Shown here: piece after piece, positions 7,630-16,622 of the stretch
Layout of the letters: every line of letters begins with the position of its first letter
Numbering within the stretch: the first letter of the stretch is position 1
From: Gordonia asplenii
Lineage (GTDB): Bacteria; Actinomycetota; Actinomycetes; Mycobacteriales; Mycobacteriaceae
Length of the DNA stretch: 64,000 nucleotides
Direction: 5' to 3'
Assembly (NCBI RefSeq): GCF_012933505.1
Contig: NZ_JABBNB010000018.1
Span: forward strand, 58,867 to 122,866
Position numbers and translations under genes: made by a program
Notes under the pieces: model-generated
The model's database searches: none
What the model saw: only the letters and a program-made list of their open reading frames with translations
What the model was told of the DNA's origin: nothing

Positions 7630-9594
7630 GTGACGGCAACGCAGAATCCCGCTTCGGTGTCCACCCGTTCCCGGCTCGTCGACGTCGGGGGACTCGTGAC
7701 CGCCGTGGTGGTAGGACTGGTGGTCGCCTGGGCCGGACTGCTGATCATCGACAAGGTCGGCTGGCCGGCGTTCAACTCGTCGAATGTCACCCGGGCGTTG
7801 ACTACGGTCGGTCAGGCCGTTGCCGTCGCGGTCTTGGTCGTCGCGGTGATCGCCTACCGCGTTCGACGCTGGGCCACGGCACAGCAGATCATCTCGGCCT
7901 CGGGCATGGCCGGGCTGGTGACCATCACACTCGGCATGCCGCTCGGTGCGACCAAGCTCTACCTCGGCGGTCTGTCGGTCGACCAGCAGTTCCGCACCGA
8001 GTACCTCACCCGACTCACCGATTCGCCTCACCTCGCGGACATGACCTACCACGGACTGCCGCCGTACTATCCCGCCGGCTGGTTCTGGCTCGGCGGGCGG
8101 TTCGCCGCGTTCGACGGCCTGCCCGGCTGGGAGGCGTTCAAACCGTGGGCCATCATCTCCATCGCGGTGGCCGCCGCATTGGCCACCGTCCTGTGGAACC
8201 GGATGATCGGCACCGACCGCGGTGTCGCCGTGTCACTCGCCGTGACCGTCGTAACGCTGATGTACACCGCCCCGGAGCCCTATGGCGCCGTGCTGATCCT
8301 GCTCGGCGTCCCAATGCTCGTCGTGTTCGTCAACGCGTTGCGGGGACCCAGATTCGACGCCGGGCCCGTCGCCGCTTTCCGTGCCAGTTCGTGGCCGGCC
8401 GTCGTGGCGTCGGGTCTGTTCATCGGACTGTCGGCGACCTTCTACACGCTCTTCACCGGATTGCTCGCCGGCATCGCGATCCTGCTGACGCTGTGGTTCC
8501 TCGTCGTGGGATGGCTGGCCGCGTCGAACAAGGCTCTGCCCGACGCCGAGGTGACCGCGCAGCGTCGGGCGATGGCTCTCGGGGTCGTCGGGCGGTTGGT
8601 CGTGATGGGTGCGATCGCCGGCCTTGTCGCGCTATTGGCCTGGGCGCCTTACCTTTCCGCGCGAGTGTCGAGCAAACCCGCGAGCGGGGGCACCGCCGAA
8701 CACTATCTTCCCGAGGCCGGCGCGCTGTTCCCGGTGCCGATGTTCGACTTCTCCCTCGTCGGGCTGCTGACCCTCATCGGCCTGATCTGGGTGCTACTGC
8801 GTTTCCGGACCCGCACCATCGCCCTGGCCTTCGCCGCGGCGATCGTCGGCGTCTACGCGGTGACCGCGCTTTCGCTGCTGCTGACTGCCGTCGGCACCAC
8901 GCTGCTGTCCTTCCGGCTCGGCCCGGTCATCATCGCAATCCTTTCCGCCGCAGGCATTTTCGGTGTCGCCGAGGTGGCCCGTGTGGTGGTCGGCAAGCTC
9001 GGCGACGTGCGCTTGGCGGTCGGCGCCCTCGGCGTGCTCGTCGCGATCGCGATGGCGCAGTCGGTCCCCGGCATGCTCAGCTCCGACATCACCACCGCCT
9101 ACACCGACACCGACGGCACGGGCGTCCGCGCCGACAAGAAGCCGGCCGGCGCCGAATCGTACTTCCCGCAGATCCGCACGCTGATCCACGACCAGACCGG
9201 GAAACCGGCCGACCAGACGATCGTTCTCACCGCCGACTACGGCTTCCTCTCCGTCTACCCGTACTGGGGATTCCAGGGTTTGACGTCGCACTACGCGAAT
9301 CCACTCGCCGAATTCGACAAGCGCGCCAAGACAATTGAGCGCTGGTCGAAGCTCACCACACCCGGGGAGATGGTCGCCGCACTCGACGCCGCGCAGTGGG
9401 CGCCGCCGACCGTATTCCTGTTCCGCTACAGCGCCGACGGGTACACGCTGAAGCTGGCCCAGGACGTCTACCCCAACGATCCCAATGTCCGCCGCTACAC
9501 CGTCACCTACCACAAGCCCGCGTTCGCCGATCCCCGGTTCCAGGTGACCGAGGTGGGGCCGTTCGTCCTCGTCGTCCGAAAGGAACACAAATGA
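7630..9594 (+). CDS. aftA: Arabinofuranosyltransferase AftA (priming of galactan)
   Basis: AftA transfers the first arabinofuranose from decaprenyl-phosphoryl-arabinose to the galactan chain at the plasma membrane (GT-C glycosyltransferase). From the GTG at 7630 the protein is 654 residues, close to mycobacterial AftA (~640); an upstream start at 7549 in the same frame would add a Pro-rich 27-residue extension. The sequence shows about a dozen hydrophobic segments. The first large extracytoplasmic loop carries the family's 'DQQFRTEYLTRLTDSP' and 'MTYHGLPPYYPAGWFW'. A periplasmic C-terminal domain of ~150 residues follows. In mycobacteria aftA immediately precedes embC and follows dprE1/dprE2. 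Here dprE1/dprE2 are not upstream, and 2.4 kb of other genes separate it from the EmbC-like gene. Confidence 0.9.
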   Translation: MTATQNPASVSTRSRLVDVGGLVTAVVVGLVVAWAGLLIIDKVGWPAFNSSNVTRALTTVGQAVAVAVLVVAVIAYRVRRWATAQQIISASGMAGLVTITLGMPLGATKLYLGGLSVDQQFRTEYLTRLTDSPHLADMTYHGLPPYYPAGWFWLGGRFAAFDGLPGWEAFKPWAIISIAVAAALATVLWNRMIGTDRGVAVSLAVTVVTLMYTAPEPYGAVLILLGVPMLVVFVNALRGPRFDAGPVAAFRASSWPAVVASGLFIGLSATFYTLFTGLLAGIAILLTLWFLVVGWLAASNKALPDAEVTAQRRAMALGVVGRLVVMGAIAGLVALLAWAPYLSARVSSKPASGGTAEHYLPEAGALFPVPMFDFSLVGLLTLIGLIWVLLRFRTRTIALAFAAAIVGVYAVTALSLLLTAVGTTLLSFRLGPVIIAILSAAGIFGVAEVARVVVGKLGDVRLAVGALGVLVAIAMAQSVPGMLSSDITTAYTDTDGTGVRADKKPAGAESYFPQIRTLIHDQTGKPADQTIVLTADYGFLSVYPYWGFQGLTSHYANPLAEFDKRAKTIERWSKLTTPGEMVAALDAAQWAPPTVFLFRYSADGYTLKLAQDVYPNDPNVRRYTVTYHKPAFADPRFQVTEVGPFVLVVRKEHK

Positions 9595-10382
9595 GCAGCG
9601 CCCGCCTCTCGTCGCTCCGCTCGCCCCGATACACCATTGCGAGCATCCAATCCGACTCCGGAACAACTCATTTCGTATCAACCGAGGTGTCGAACTGGAT
9701 CATCTTGCAGCATGGATCCGACCTGGCGCTGATCGACGGCGGCTACCCCGGTCAGGCACGCGACGTCGTCGACTCGATTCGGGAGATCGGCGGGCGCCCC
9801 GAGGCCGTCGTCGGCGCGCTGCTGACCCACGCGCACGTCGATCACATCGGTGGGCTCGCGAAACTCGTTGAGCAGTATGACTTTCCGGTCTACGCCGACG
9901 ACCTCGAAGTGGGCCACGCACGACGCGAGTACCTCCAGCAGGCGACACCCGCCGACGTCGTGCCACTGACCCGGCATGTACGCGGCATTCGCTGGCTGTC
10001 GAAGATCATTCCGCTCGGTGCATTGACGAAGGACGGAATCGCTGCGGCACAAGGATTCCCGTCATCGTCGAATCCACCCGCACTCGATCTTCCGGGAAAA
10101 CCGGTGCCCGTCGCCGCCCACGGTCACACTGACGGGCACAGCGGCTACCTCGTCGCCGACGGCGTGGGCCTGGTCTCCGGCGACGCACTCGTCAGCGCCC
10201 ACATGACCTCACCGCTGACCGGGCCGCAGTGCCTGTCCAAGCATTTCCAGCACGACGCCGAGGCCAATCGCACTGCGGTGCAATCCTTTACCGCACTCGA
10301 CGCGCAGATCCTCCTGCCCGGCCACGGACCGCTGCTGCGGACGAGCGTCGCCGACGCCGCGCGAGAAGCATTGGAGCGGTAG
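9591..10382 (+). CDS. Metallo-beta-lactamase-fold hydrolase
   Basis: A 263-residue soluble protein; the ATG at 9591 overlaps the aftA stop (ATGA), so translation is coupled. The zinc-binding signature 'LLTHAHVDHIGG' lies near residues 81-92, followed by a His in 'AAHGHTDGHSGY', an Asp in 'LVSGDALVS' and a terminal His in 'LLPGHGPLL', giving a complete binuclear metal site. The family hydrolyses thioesters, lactones, phosphoesters or RNA; no subgroup marker stands out. Its coupling to aftA may be only operonic. Its 5' end carries a 'CTCGTCGCTCCGCTCGCCCC' stretch resembling short units seen elsewhere in the window. It converges on the toxin gene with no gap. Confidence 0.85.
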   Translation: MSSARLSSLRSPRYTIASIQSDSGTTHFVSTEVSNWIILQHGSDLALIDGGYPGQARDVVDSIREIGGRPEAVVGALLTHAHVDHIGGLAKLVEQYDFPVYADDLEVGHARREYLQQATPADVVPLTRHVRGIRWLSKIIPLGALTKDGIAAAQGFPSSSNPPALDLPGKPVPVAAHGHTDGHSGYLVADGVGLVSGDALVSAHMTSPLTGPQCLSKHFQHDAEANRTAVQSFTALDAQILLPGHGPLLRTSVADAAREALER

Positions 10383-10964
10383 CTATTCTCGCGGCCAGCG
10401 GTCGACGAGCACTGCCGGGGTCCACTGCGGCCACGCCACGACGCCGACCGGATCACCGTCGGTGAACACCGCGACTACCTGTGGGCCCGATGCACGCGAA
10501 TTGTCGTAGACGTAGGCATGATTGCTGACTTCGATGGCTTGCCTCGCAATCGGCCACACGCGGTCGTGGCGGTGTCGAATCTTATCCTCGGGCACATCGT
10601 GACCGCCTGCACGCACGCGACGCGTCACACGGGCGACGGACAGCTCAACCGGCACCATCACCACGTGCAGGACCACGGTGTACCCCAACTTCCTCGCCTG
10701 CACGGCGAGGTCGAGCTTCGACGGATGCGATGCGACAGTTTCAGCGATGAACGATCGCCCGGCGGCGAGTAGTTCTCGCCTTGTCCGGTCTGCGATCTGC
10801 GCGGCGTCATACGAGTAACGCGCCTCGTGACCCGGCCAACGTTGTTTGGCTATCACATCAGCATTGACAAATACGGCATCCGAGCGCCGAGGAGCAAGCG
10901 TGAGAGCTATGAAGGTCGACTTACCGGCGCCGTTCGGGCCGATGACCAAATCAAGTCGCTTCAC
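10383..10964 (-). CDS. Zeta-toxin-like P-loop kinase (toxin of TA pair)
   Basis: A 193-residue P-loop protein. Walker A 'GPNGAGKST' is at residues 9-17, followed by 'FVNADVIA' (nucleotide/substrate-binding Asp near 35) and 'FIAETVAS' near residue 73. Paired Arg residues in 'VARVTRRVRAGGHDVP' form a lid typical of zeta toxin/UDP-N-acetylglucosamine kinase-like proteins. Zeta toxins phosphorylate UDP-GlcNAc and block peptidoglycan synthesis; related ATPases act on other substrates. The gene lies 8 bp after a ParD-like antitoxin gene on the same strand, in the antitoxin-first order of many type II toxin-antitoxin modules. Its stop abuts the stop of the convergent MBL gene. Confidence 0.78.
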   Translation of the reverse strand: MKRLDLVIGPNGAGKSTFIALTLAPRRSDAVFVNADVIAKQRWPGHEARYSYDAAQIADRTRRELLAAGRSFIAETVASHPSKLDLAVQARKLGYTVVLHVVMVPVELSVARVTRRVRAGGHDVPEDKIRHRHDRVWPIARQAIEVSNHAYVYDNSRASGPQVVAVFTDGDPVGVVAWPQWTPAVLVDRWPRE

Positions 10965-10972
10965 TCGTGGAC

Positions 10973-11350
10973 CTAGCGGTCCACAATCGTCGATGTTCCG
11001 TCCGGCTTCAACTCGACCAATCGTCCGTCGTCGTTCAGCGATACGGTCGTGATGCCTTCAGCCGCGAGCAATGTCGAGTAGTCGGTGCGCGTCAGATCGT
11101 GGGCAATCGCACTCGCCACCTCCGCGTTGTAGACGACACCCTCTTCATCGGTCAGATAGGTCAACGGCAACCTTCCTGCCAACGCCGCTTCGACGCGACT
11201 GCGGGCAATCGTGCGCTGCGAGCTCACCTCTCGGCCAATCCGCGTCCAATGCTCCAACTGCTGCCGCGCCGACCTATGTTGCCGCCGCCCCTCTGCTGCG
11301 GCACTCTCGATCAGGTCGGCATCAAGCCTGGTCAGACGGTCAGCACCCAT
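10973..11350 (-). CDS. ParD-like antitoxin
   Basis: A 125-residue protein. The N-terminal segment 'RQHRSARQQLEHWTRIGREV' (residues ~22-41) resembles the ribbon-helix-helix-like ParD_like domain of type II antitoxins. The C-terminal half ('YLTDEEGVVYNAEVA', then a short beta-rich 'LVELKPDGTSTIVDR') would be the toxin-binding part. It directly precedes the zeta-like toxin with an 8-bp gap. Antitoxins of this kind usually repress their own promoter. I infer function from gene pairing and the N-terminal motif; epsilon-type antitoxin similarity was not evident. Confidence 0.65.
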   Translation of the reverse strand: MGADRLTRLDADLIESAAAEGRRQHRSARQQLEHWTRIGREVSSQRTIARSRVEAALAGRLPLTYLTDEEGVVYNAEVASAIAHDLTRTDYSTLLAAEGITTVSLNDDGRLVELKPDGTSTIVDR

Positions 11351-11443
11351 GTTTCCACCCCTCTGGTTTCAAATTGTTCTGCAGCTGATACAAAATGTTA
11401 CACCCGGTGCGTTCTCGTGTCATCCAAGTCGGAGTAACCCAGC

Positions 11444-11911
11444 TCAGCCGCGCCGCACGTACTCCATCAGGAACTGCAGCGCGTAGTCGTAGCCCGCGAC
11501 GCCGAGCCCCGCGATGGTCCCGACGGCGATCGGTGACACATAGGAGTGGTGGCGGAACGGCTCACGTTTGGCGACATTGCTGATGTGCACTTCGACGATC
11601 GGCACCTCGGGAACCACGAGCGCGTCGGCCAGGGCGACCGAGGTGTGCGTCCAGCCGCCCGGGTTGATGATGATCCCGCTGACATTGCCGCGCGCTTCGT
11701 GGATCCAGTCGATCATCTGGCCCTCGTGGTTGGTCTGCGCGGCGCGCAACCCGAATCCGCCGTCGGCGGCCCGACGTTCGGCGGCGTCGACGATCTGCGC
11801 CAGCGTCGTCGAACCGTAGACCTCTGGTTGCCGAACGCCCAGGGTGTTGAGGTTGGGGCCGTTGAGCAGGAGGATCGGCAGGGGTTCGGTGCGGGCGTGA
11901 TTATCGGTCAT
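11444..11911 (-). CDS. aroQ: 3-dehydroquinate dehydratase, type II
   Basis: A 155-residue protein of the usual type II length. It catalyses dehydration of 3-dehydroquinate to 3-dehydroshikimate in the shikimate pathway (cytosol). The hallmark segments are all present: 'LLNGPNLNTLGVRQPEVYG' (catalytic-loop Arg and Tyr), 'TNHEGQMIDWIHEA', 'IINPGGWTHTSVALADAL' and 'VEVHISNVAKREPFRHHSY' with the catalytic His. The last residues ('VAGYDYALQFL') are also typical. Here it stands alone, divergent from the EmbC-like gene with only a 50-bp gap that must hold both promoters. Other shikimate genes are not in the window. Confidence 0.95.
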   Translation of the reverse strand: MTDNHARTEPLPILLLNGPNLNTLGVRQPEVYGSTTLAQIVDAAERRAADGGFGLRAAQTNHEGQMIDWIHEARGNVSGIIINPGGWTHTSVALADALVVPEVPIVEVHISNVAKREPFRHHSYVSPIAVGTIAGLGVAGYDYALQFLMEYVRRG

Positions 11912-11961
11912 CCGATCACCTTAAGACAGTCCTTCAGGCGTAACCGATACCATTTCCCCTT

Positions 11962-14900
11962 GTGCCAGCCCACACCGTAAGACGTGCCAAGCTCGCAGCC
12001 ATCATCACGGGGTTGCTGGGGTTCTTCATGGCATTGGCTACCCCGTTGATGCCGGTCAACCAGACCACCGCGGAGATCTCCTGGCCGCAGCACGGCGTCA
12101 TCCGCGGCGTCGAGGCCCCACTTGTCAGCTATGTACCCATCGACCTGACCGCGTCGATTCCCTGCTCAGCGATCACTCAGCTGACGACCGCTCCCGACGC
12201 CGCGTCGAAGTCGGTGCTGCTCTCGACGCTGCCCAAGCAGGCCGACAAGTCCGCCGACCGCGGCCTGTTCATCCGCACGACCGGAACCGCCAAGGACGCG
12301 CTCGATACCCGCTCGGTCGAGGTGGTCATCCGCAATACCCCGCTGGTGTCGGCGACATTCGCGCAGCTGCGCGCACAGCCGTGTACCCGCATCGACGTGA
12401 GCGCGACCGCCGACGAAGTGCGCGCGGAATTCGTCGGCACCAAGAACTCCGACGGGCAACCGCTGACCGGTAGCACCGTCGACCACGTGTCGGAGCATTA
12501 CGACGCCGACCAGCGCCCGCAGGTCACCGGGCTGTTCACCGACCTGTCCGGACCGGCCGGCGCGGTGGCAGGACTCAAGGCGCACGTCACCATCGACTCC
12601 CGCTACAACACTCCGCCGACACTGCTCAAGTGGATCGTGCTGATCGTCGGCGTGATCGCCACGCTGGTCTCGCTCGTCGCACTGGCCGCCCTGGACTCGA
12701 CCGACAGTCGCCGACATCGACGGATCTTCCCGGCCCGGTGGTGGCGTCTCAATCCCCGCGACTATGTGGTCCTCTCGGCGCTGCTGATCTGGCATTTCAT
12801 CGGCCCCAACACCTCCGACGACGGCTACCTGCTGACGATGGCGAAAGTCGCCGAGGGCAGCGGGTACACCGCCAACTACTTCCGCTGGTACGGCGCGCCA
12901 GAAGCCCCGTTCGGCTGGTACTACCAGGTGTTCGGGTGGCTCTCGCATGTCAGCTTGGCCAGCCCCTGGCTGCGGCTGCCCGCCCTCGCCTGCGGTGTCG
13001 TCTGCTGGCTCATCGTCAGCCACGAAGTGCTGCCGCGCCTCGGCCGCGCCGCGGCCCGGTCCTCCGTCGGCTGGACGTCGGCGTTCGTCTTCCTCGCGAT
13101 GTGGTTCCCGTTCAACAACGGCCTGCGGCCCGAACCCATCATCTGCCTGGGTGCGCTGCTGACCTGGTGCTCGGTCGAGCGCGCCATCGCCACCGGCCGT
13201 CTGCTGCCCTTCGCCCTGGCCTGCCTCATCGGCGCGTTCAGTCTTGCCGCCGGCCCGACGGGCCTGCTCGCCGTCGCCGCGCTGGTGGCCGGCGCGCGGC
13301 CGATGATCATCGCAACCATCAAGCGCGCCAAGGTGATCGACGCCGCGACACGACCCGACGCCGCGACGACGCATCGCGGCCGCTGGGCGTCGTATCTCGC
13401 GCTACTCGCACCGATCCTCGCCGCGGGCACCTTCGTGATCTTCGTGGTCTTCCAGAGCATGACGTTGACGTCGTTCCTGGACGCCTCGGCGATGAAGACC
13501 GCGCTCGGCCCGACGCTGCACTGGTACAACGAAATCGACCGCTACTCTTCACTTTTCGCATATTCCGCGGACGGTTCCATCGCCCGACGCTTCGCGGTGC
13601 TGGCGATGCTGCTGTCGCTGGTGGTGTCCGGCGCGGTGATGATTCGACGCTCCCGCATCCCCGGCACGGCGCTCGGACCGTCGCGACGCATCGTGGGAAT
13701 CACGTTCGCGTCCTTGCTCTTCCTCATGTTCACACCGACCAAGTGGACCCACCACTTCGGCGTGTTCGCCGGGCTCGGAGCGGCATTGGCGGCGATCGCC
13801 GCGGTGGCCGTCGGCAACGGGGTGCTGCATTCGCGGCGCAACCGCACGATCTTCGCCGCGCTGACGCTGTTCATCGCCGGATTGGCGTTCACCGCGCCCA
13901 ACTCCTTCTACTACTCGTCGGCGTGGGGAATGCCGTGGGGCGTCGAGCAGGTGACCTTCGGTCTGAAGCTGTCCGACGTTCTGCTGTACGCCTCATTGCT
14001 GCTACTCGCGCTGGCGCTGTGGTTCCACCTGCGCGAGCCGTTCGCCGGTCGTGATCCGCGCGACGACGCTGCCAGCACTCCAGCGTCGAAGTCGGAAAAA
14101 CGCAGGCGCGCACTGCCTTCCACGCTACGGACCGCCCCGCTCGCCTACGTGGCCGCAGCCGTCGTGCTGTTCGAGATGATCACCGCGGTGTTCGCGGGCA
14201 TTCAGCAGAGCACCTCCTACTCGGTTCCGCGGACCAACCTCGAAGCGTTGACCGGCAAGGAATGCGGCATGGCCGACAAGGTCTACGTCGAATCCGATCC
14301 GAGCTCCTACCTGCTGTCGCCGGTCGACAAAACGCTCACCGATCCGCTGTTCGGCCCAAAGGGCACGGCGTCGACATCGGTGGGCTTCACCGCGAACGGC
14401 GTTCCGGAGGAGCTCAACGCAACGGCGTCCGCCGGGTCGCTCGGCGTGCTCGCCGGTGCGGCCCAAGCAGATCCGGACGTGTTGAACGCGAACACCGGCG
14501 GCACCGGCGGCGGCGAGATCACCAAGCCCGGCATCAACGGATCGGTCGCGCAACTGCCCTTCCTCCTCGATCCGAACCGCACACCGGTGATGGGCAGCTA
14601 CTCGTCAGGCGATCAGATTCCCGCTCGCCTGACGTCGGGGTGGTATGCGCTGCCCAAGGACTTCCGGTCGCGGCCGCTGCTGACCTTCTCCGTCGCGGGC
14701 TGGTTCAACACTCCCGACCTGCAGTTGGAGTACACCACCGACGCCGTCGGGCCGAATGCGCGCGACGCCGAGCTGACCAAGACCGGCACGCTCGATCTGA
14801 TCGACCCCGGGCCGCGCCCGTCGTGGCGCAACGTCCGGATCATGACCGATCAGATCCCGGCCGACGTGACCGCGGTGCGGATCATGGCCAAGGACGAGAA

Positions 14901-15330
14901 CCTGTCGCAGGACCAGTTCATGGTGGTCACCCCGCCGCGGCTGCCGAAGCTGCGGACTCTGGAGGACGTCGTCGGGCGGACCGATCCGGTGCACATCGAC
15001 TGGACATCGGGGCTGGTGTTCCCGTGCCAGCGCCCGTTCGACCATCACTACGGCGTCGCCGAGATCCCCAAGTGGCGCATCAAGCCCGGCGCCGACCTCG
15101 CCGCGGCCGTATCCGCGTGGCAGGCGGCCGACGGCGGAGGCCCGCTCGGCTGGCTCGAAGTGTCGCAGCAGGCCGACTCGTTGGCGACCTACATGCTCGG
15201 CGACCTGGGCCGCGACTGGGGATCGTTGGAGAAGTACACGCCCTACGACGACACCGCCACCGTCGCGACGATCACCTCCGGCACCGCGACGCGCAGCGGA
15301 TTCTGGGCGCCTGCGCCGATCCGATACTGA
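11962..15330 (+). CDS. embC: Arabinosyltransferase, EmbC-like (GT53)
   Basis: A 1122-residue membrane glycosyltransferase starting at the GTG at 11962. Emb proteins polymerise arabinan from decaprenyl-phosphoryl-arabinose outside the membrane. Order: a first TM segment, a periplasmic N-terminal jelly-roll region (~40-210), a block of about a dozen TM segments, and a large periplasmic C-terminal carbohydrate-binding region (from ~740). The catalytic GT-C motif is 'NTSDDGYLL' (Asp286/Asp287), followed by 'FRWYGAPEAPFGWYYQV'. Mycobacterial EmbC makes lipoarabinomannan; I call this copy EmbC-like because it is nearest to aftA and is the first emb, so the paralogue name is tentative. It is separated from the other two emb genes by 8.6 kb. 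Confidence 0.85.
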   Translation: MPAHTVRRAKLAAIITGLLGFFMALATPLMPVNQTTAEISWPQHGVIRGVEAPLVSYVPIDLTASIPCSAITQLTTAPDAASKSVLLSTLPKQADKSADRGLFIRTTGTAKDALDTRSVEVVIRNTPLVSATFAQLRAQPCTRIDVSATADEVRAEFVGTKNSDGQPLTGSTVDHVSEHYDADQRPQVTGLFTDLSGPAGAVAGLKAHVTIDSRYNTPPTLLKWIVLIVGVIATLVSLVALAALDSTDSRRHRRIFPARWWRLNPRDYVVLSALLIWHFIGPNTSDDGYLLTMAKVAEGSGYTANYFRWYGAPEAPFGWYYQVFGWLSHVSLASPWLRLPALACGVVCWLIVSHEVLPRLGRAAARSSVGWTSAFVFLAMWFPFNNGLRPEPIICLGALLTWCSVERAIATGRLLPFALACLIGAFSLAAGPTGLLAVAALVAGARPMIIATIKRAKVIDAATRPDAATTHRGRWASYLALLAPILAAGTFVIFVVFQSMTLTSFLDASAMKTALGPTLHWYNEIDRYSSLFAYSADGSIARRFAVLAMLLSLVVSGAVMIRRSRIPGTALGPSRRIVGITFASLLFLMFTPTKWTHHFGVFAGLGAALAAIAAVAVGNGVLHSRRNRTIFAALTLFIAGLAFTAPNSFYYSSAWGMPWGVEQVTFGLKLSDVLLYASLLLLALALWFHLREPFAGRDPRDDAASTPASKSEKRRRALPSTLRTAPLAYVAAAVVLFEMITAVFAGIQQSTSYSVPRTNLEALTGKECGMADKVYVESDPSSYLLSPVDKTLTDPLFGPKGTASTSVGFTANGVPEELNATASAGSLGVLAGAAQADPDVLNANTGGTGGGEITKPGINGSVAQLPFLLDPNRTPVMGSYSSGDQIPARLTSGWYALPKDFRSRPLLTFSVAGWFNTPDLQLEYTTDAVGPNARDAELTKTGTLDLIDPGPRPSWRNVRIMTDQIPADVTAVRIMAKDENLSQDQFMVVTPPRLPKLRTLEDVVGRTDPVHIDWTSGLVFPCQRPFDHHYGVAEIPKWRIKPGADLAAAVSAWQAADGGGPLGWLEVSQQADSLATYMLGDLGRDWGSLEKYTPYDDTATVATITSGTATRSGFWAPAPIRY

Positions 15331-15343
15331 TGAGGGGATTCAC

Positions 15344-15988
15344 GTGAGCTACGACGTCTGGCTGATTCCGGCGGAGTCCTGCGAAAGTGCCGACGCGGCA
15401 CGCGAATTCGCGATCGGACAGGACGAAAGCCGGTCGACGCCCACGGCGGTCGCCGAGCGGCTCGCCGCAGACATCTCCGCGGCGAACGCTCCGCTCGACG
15501 AAGAGTCCGGGTTCCTGTCCCTGTTCCCGTTGGAGGCGAGCGGCGCGGCCGTCTTCGTGCCATCGCCGTTTCCGCGTATTCAGGTCGCCCGCGATGTGGT
15601 TGTGCCGCAGGCATTCTCGGCCGGCTACGGCGTGTACGATCCGCAGCTGCACGTCGTGCTCGATCCCCGCACCGCGGTAGCCGGCACGACCATGACGTCG
15701 ACCGAGGGCACGTTTCCCACCATCACCCCGGGCCTGATCGAATTCTTCGTCCGCGCAATGCAATCCGACGATTTCGTGATCATCGAGACCGGCGCCGAGC
15801 AGTACATGCAGACCAAACGCGTCGACGCCGACGAGTTCCTACTGGAGTATCGCGCCGGTTCAGCCGAGTGCCACTTCGGTACGACGGTCGCGACCGCGGC
15901 CGACGTCGCCGAAGCGATGCGCGGCTGGATCGCCGGGAATGACGCAGCGTACCAACGTCATTCGTGGGAGAGGATTGATCTGGGATAA
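15344..15988 (+). CDS. Hypothetical protein following embC
   Basis: A 214-residue protein starting at the GTG at 15344, only 13 bp after the EmbC-like stop, so probably co-transcribed. It is acidic and soluble, with no signal peptide or TM segment. It begins 'MSYDVWLIPAE', a form shared by several small uncharacterised bacterial proteins. The C-terminal part has 'YRAGSAECHFGT' followed by a helix that starts 'DVAEAMRGWIAGNDAAYQ', reminiscent of immunity-protein-like or SUKH-like folds, but no family can be assigned with confidence. It converges on the lipocalin-like gene with a 10-bp gap. Confidence 0.7.
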   Translation: MSYDVWLIPAESCESADAAREFAIGQDESRSTPTAVAERLAADISAANAPLDEESGFLSLFPLEASGAAVFVPSPFPRIQVARDVVVPQAFSAGYGVYDPQLHVVLDPRTAVAGTTMTSTEGTFPTITPGLIEFFVRAMQSDDFVIIETGAEQYMQTKRVDADEFLLEYRAGSAECHFGTTVATAADVAEAMRGWIAGNDAAYQRHSWERIDLG

Positions 15989-15998
15989 CTGGAGGCGG

Positions 15999-16457
15999 TC
16001 AGCTCGCTCTGGCTCGACGCCACACCACCGCGGGATCCCACGACATCCCACGCATCTGTTGTGACACGGATGTCAGCGTGAGGTTCTCGTTATCCAGAAC
16101 GTCGATGTACCTGATTCGGTCGGTCCCTATCCAATTGGGAAACAGCGACGCAGAGACGACGTGGTGCACCGTGCGACAGTTGTCCTCGATCTGATAGCGG
16201 CCGGAGTAGGCGAGGTATCCGCTTGCCGCGGAACTCAACTCGTCCTCGGTGCCGGAATGAACGCCCGGGGCGGCGAACCTCTGCCGATCGGGTGCCATGA
16301 GCTGTGCTGACATGTACCCGTCCGCGGTGTACATGATCAGGCCAGTCGCATCCGGTCCGAGCGGATAGTGAACCTCTCCAGTCGACGCGGTCATCGAATA
16401 TTCGACGAGTTCCCACGCTCCGACGAGGCAGCTTCGAACGCTGTCATCCACAACCAT
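15999..16457 (-). CDS. Lipocalin-like domain protein
   Basis: A 152-residue protein that starts 'VRSCLVGAWELVEYSM'; the 'L.G.W.LV.Y' opening plus 'GLIMYTADGYMSAQLM' and 'YSGRYQIEDNCRTVHHVV' is the pattern of lipocalin-like (Lipocalin_5 type) proteins, single-domain beta-barrels that often accompany catabolic enzymes. No signal peptide. The ligand is unknown. It is transcribed towards the hypothetical gene behind embC and away from the zinc dehydrogenase gene's 3' end. Confidence 0.75.
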   Translation of the reverse strand: MVVDDSVRSCLVGAWELVEYSMTASTGEVHYPLGPDATGLIMYTADGYMSAQLMAPDRQRFAAPGVHSGTEDELSSAASGYLAYSGRYQIEDNCRTVHHVVSASLFPNWIGTDRIRYIDVLDNENLTLTSVSQQMRGMSWDPAVVWRRARAS

Positions 16458-16622
16458 CCCCGTTCGCGCAAACCCTCTGCCGATCTGTTGATAGATCGAT
16501 CTACCGCAGACTATGGCGTTTCACTCTTCAGGTCAAGGGCCGAGCCAATCCGCCGCGCGACGACGCAAGTGCACGCTTACACGGCGGGTACTCGACCAAC
16601 CAAGCAGAAGCGAACCAATCAC

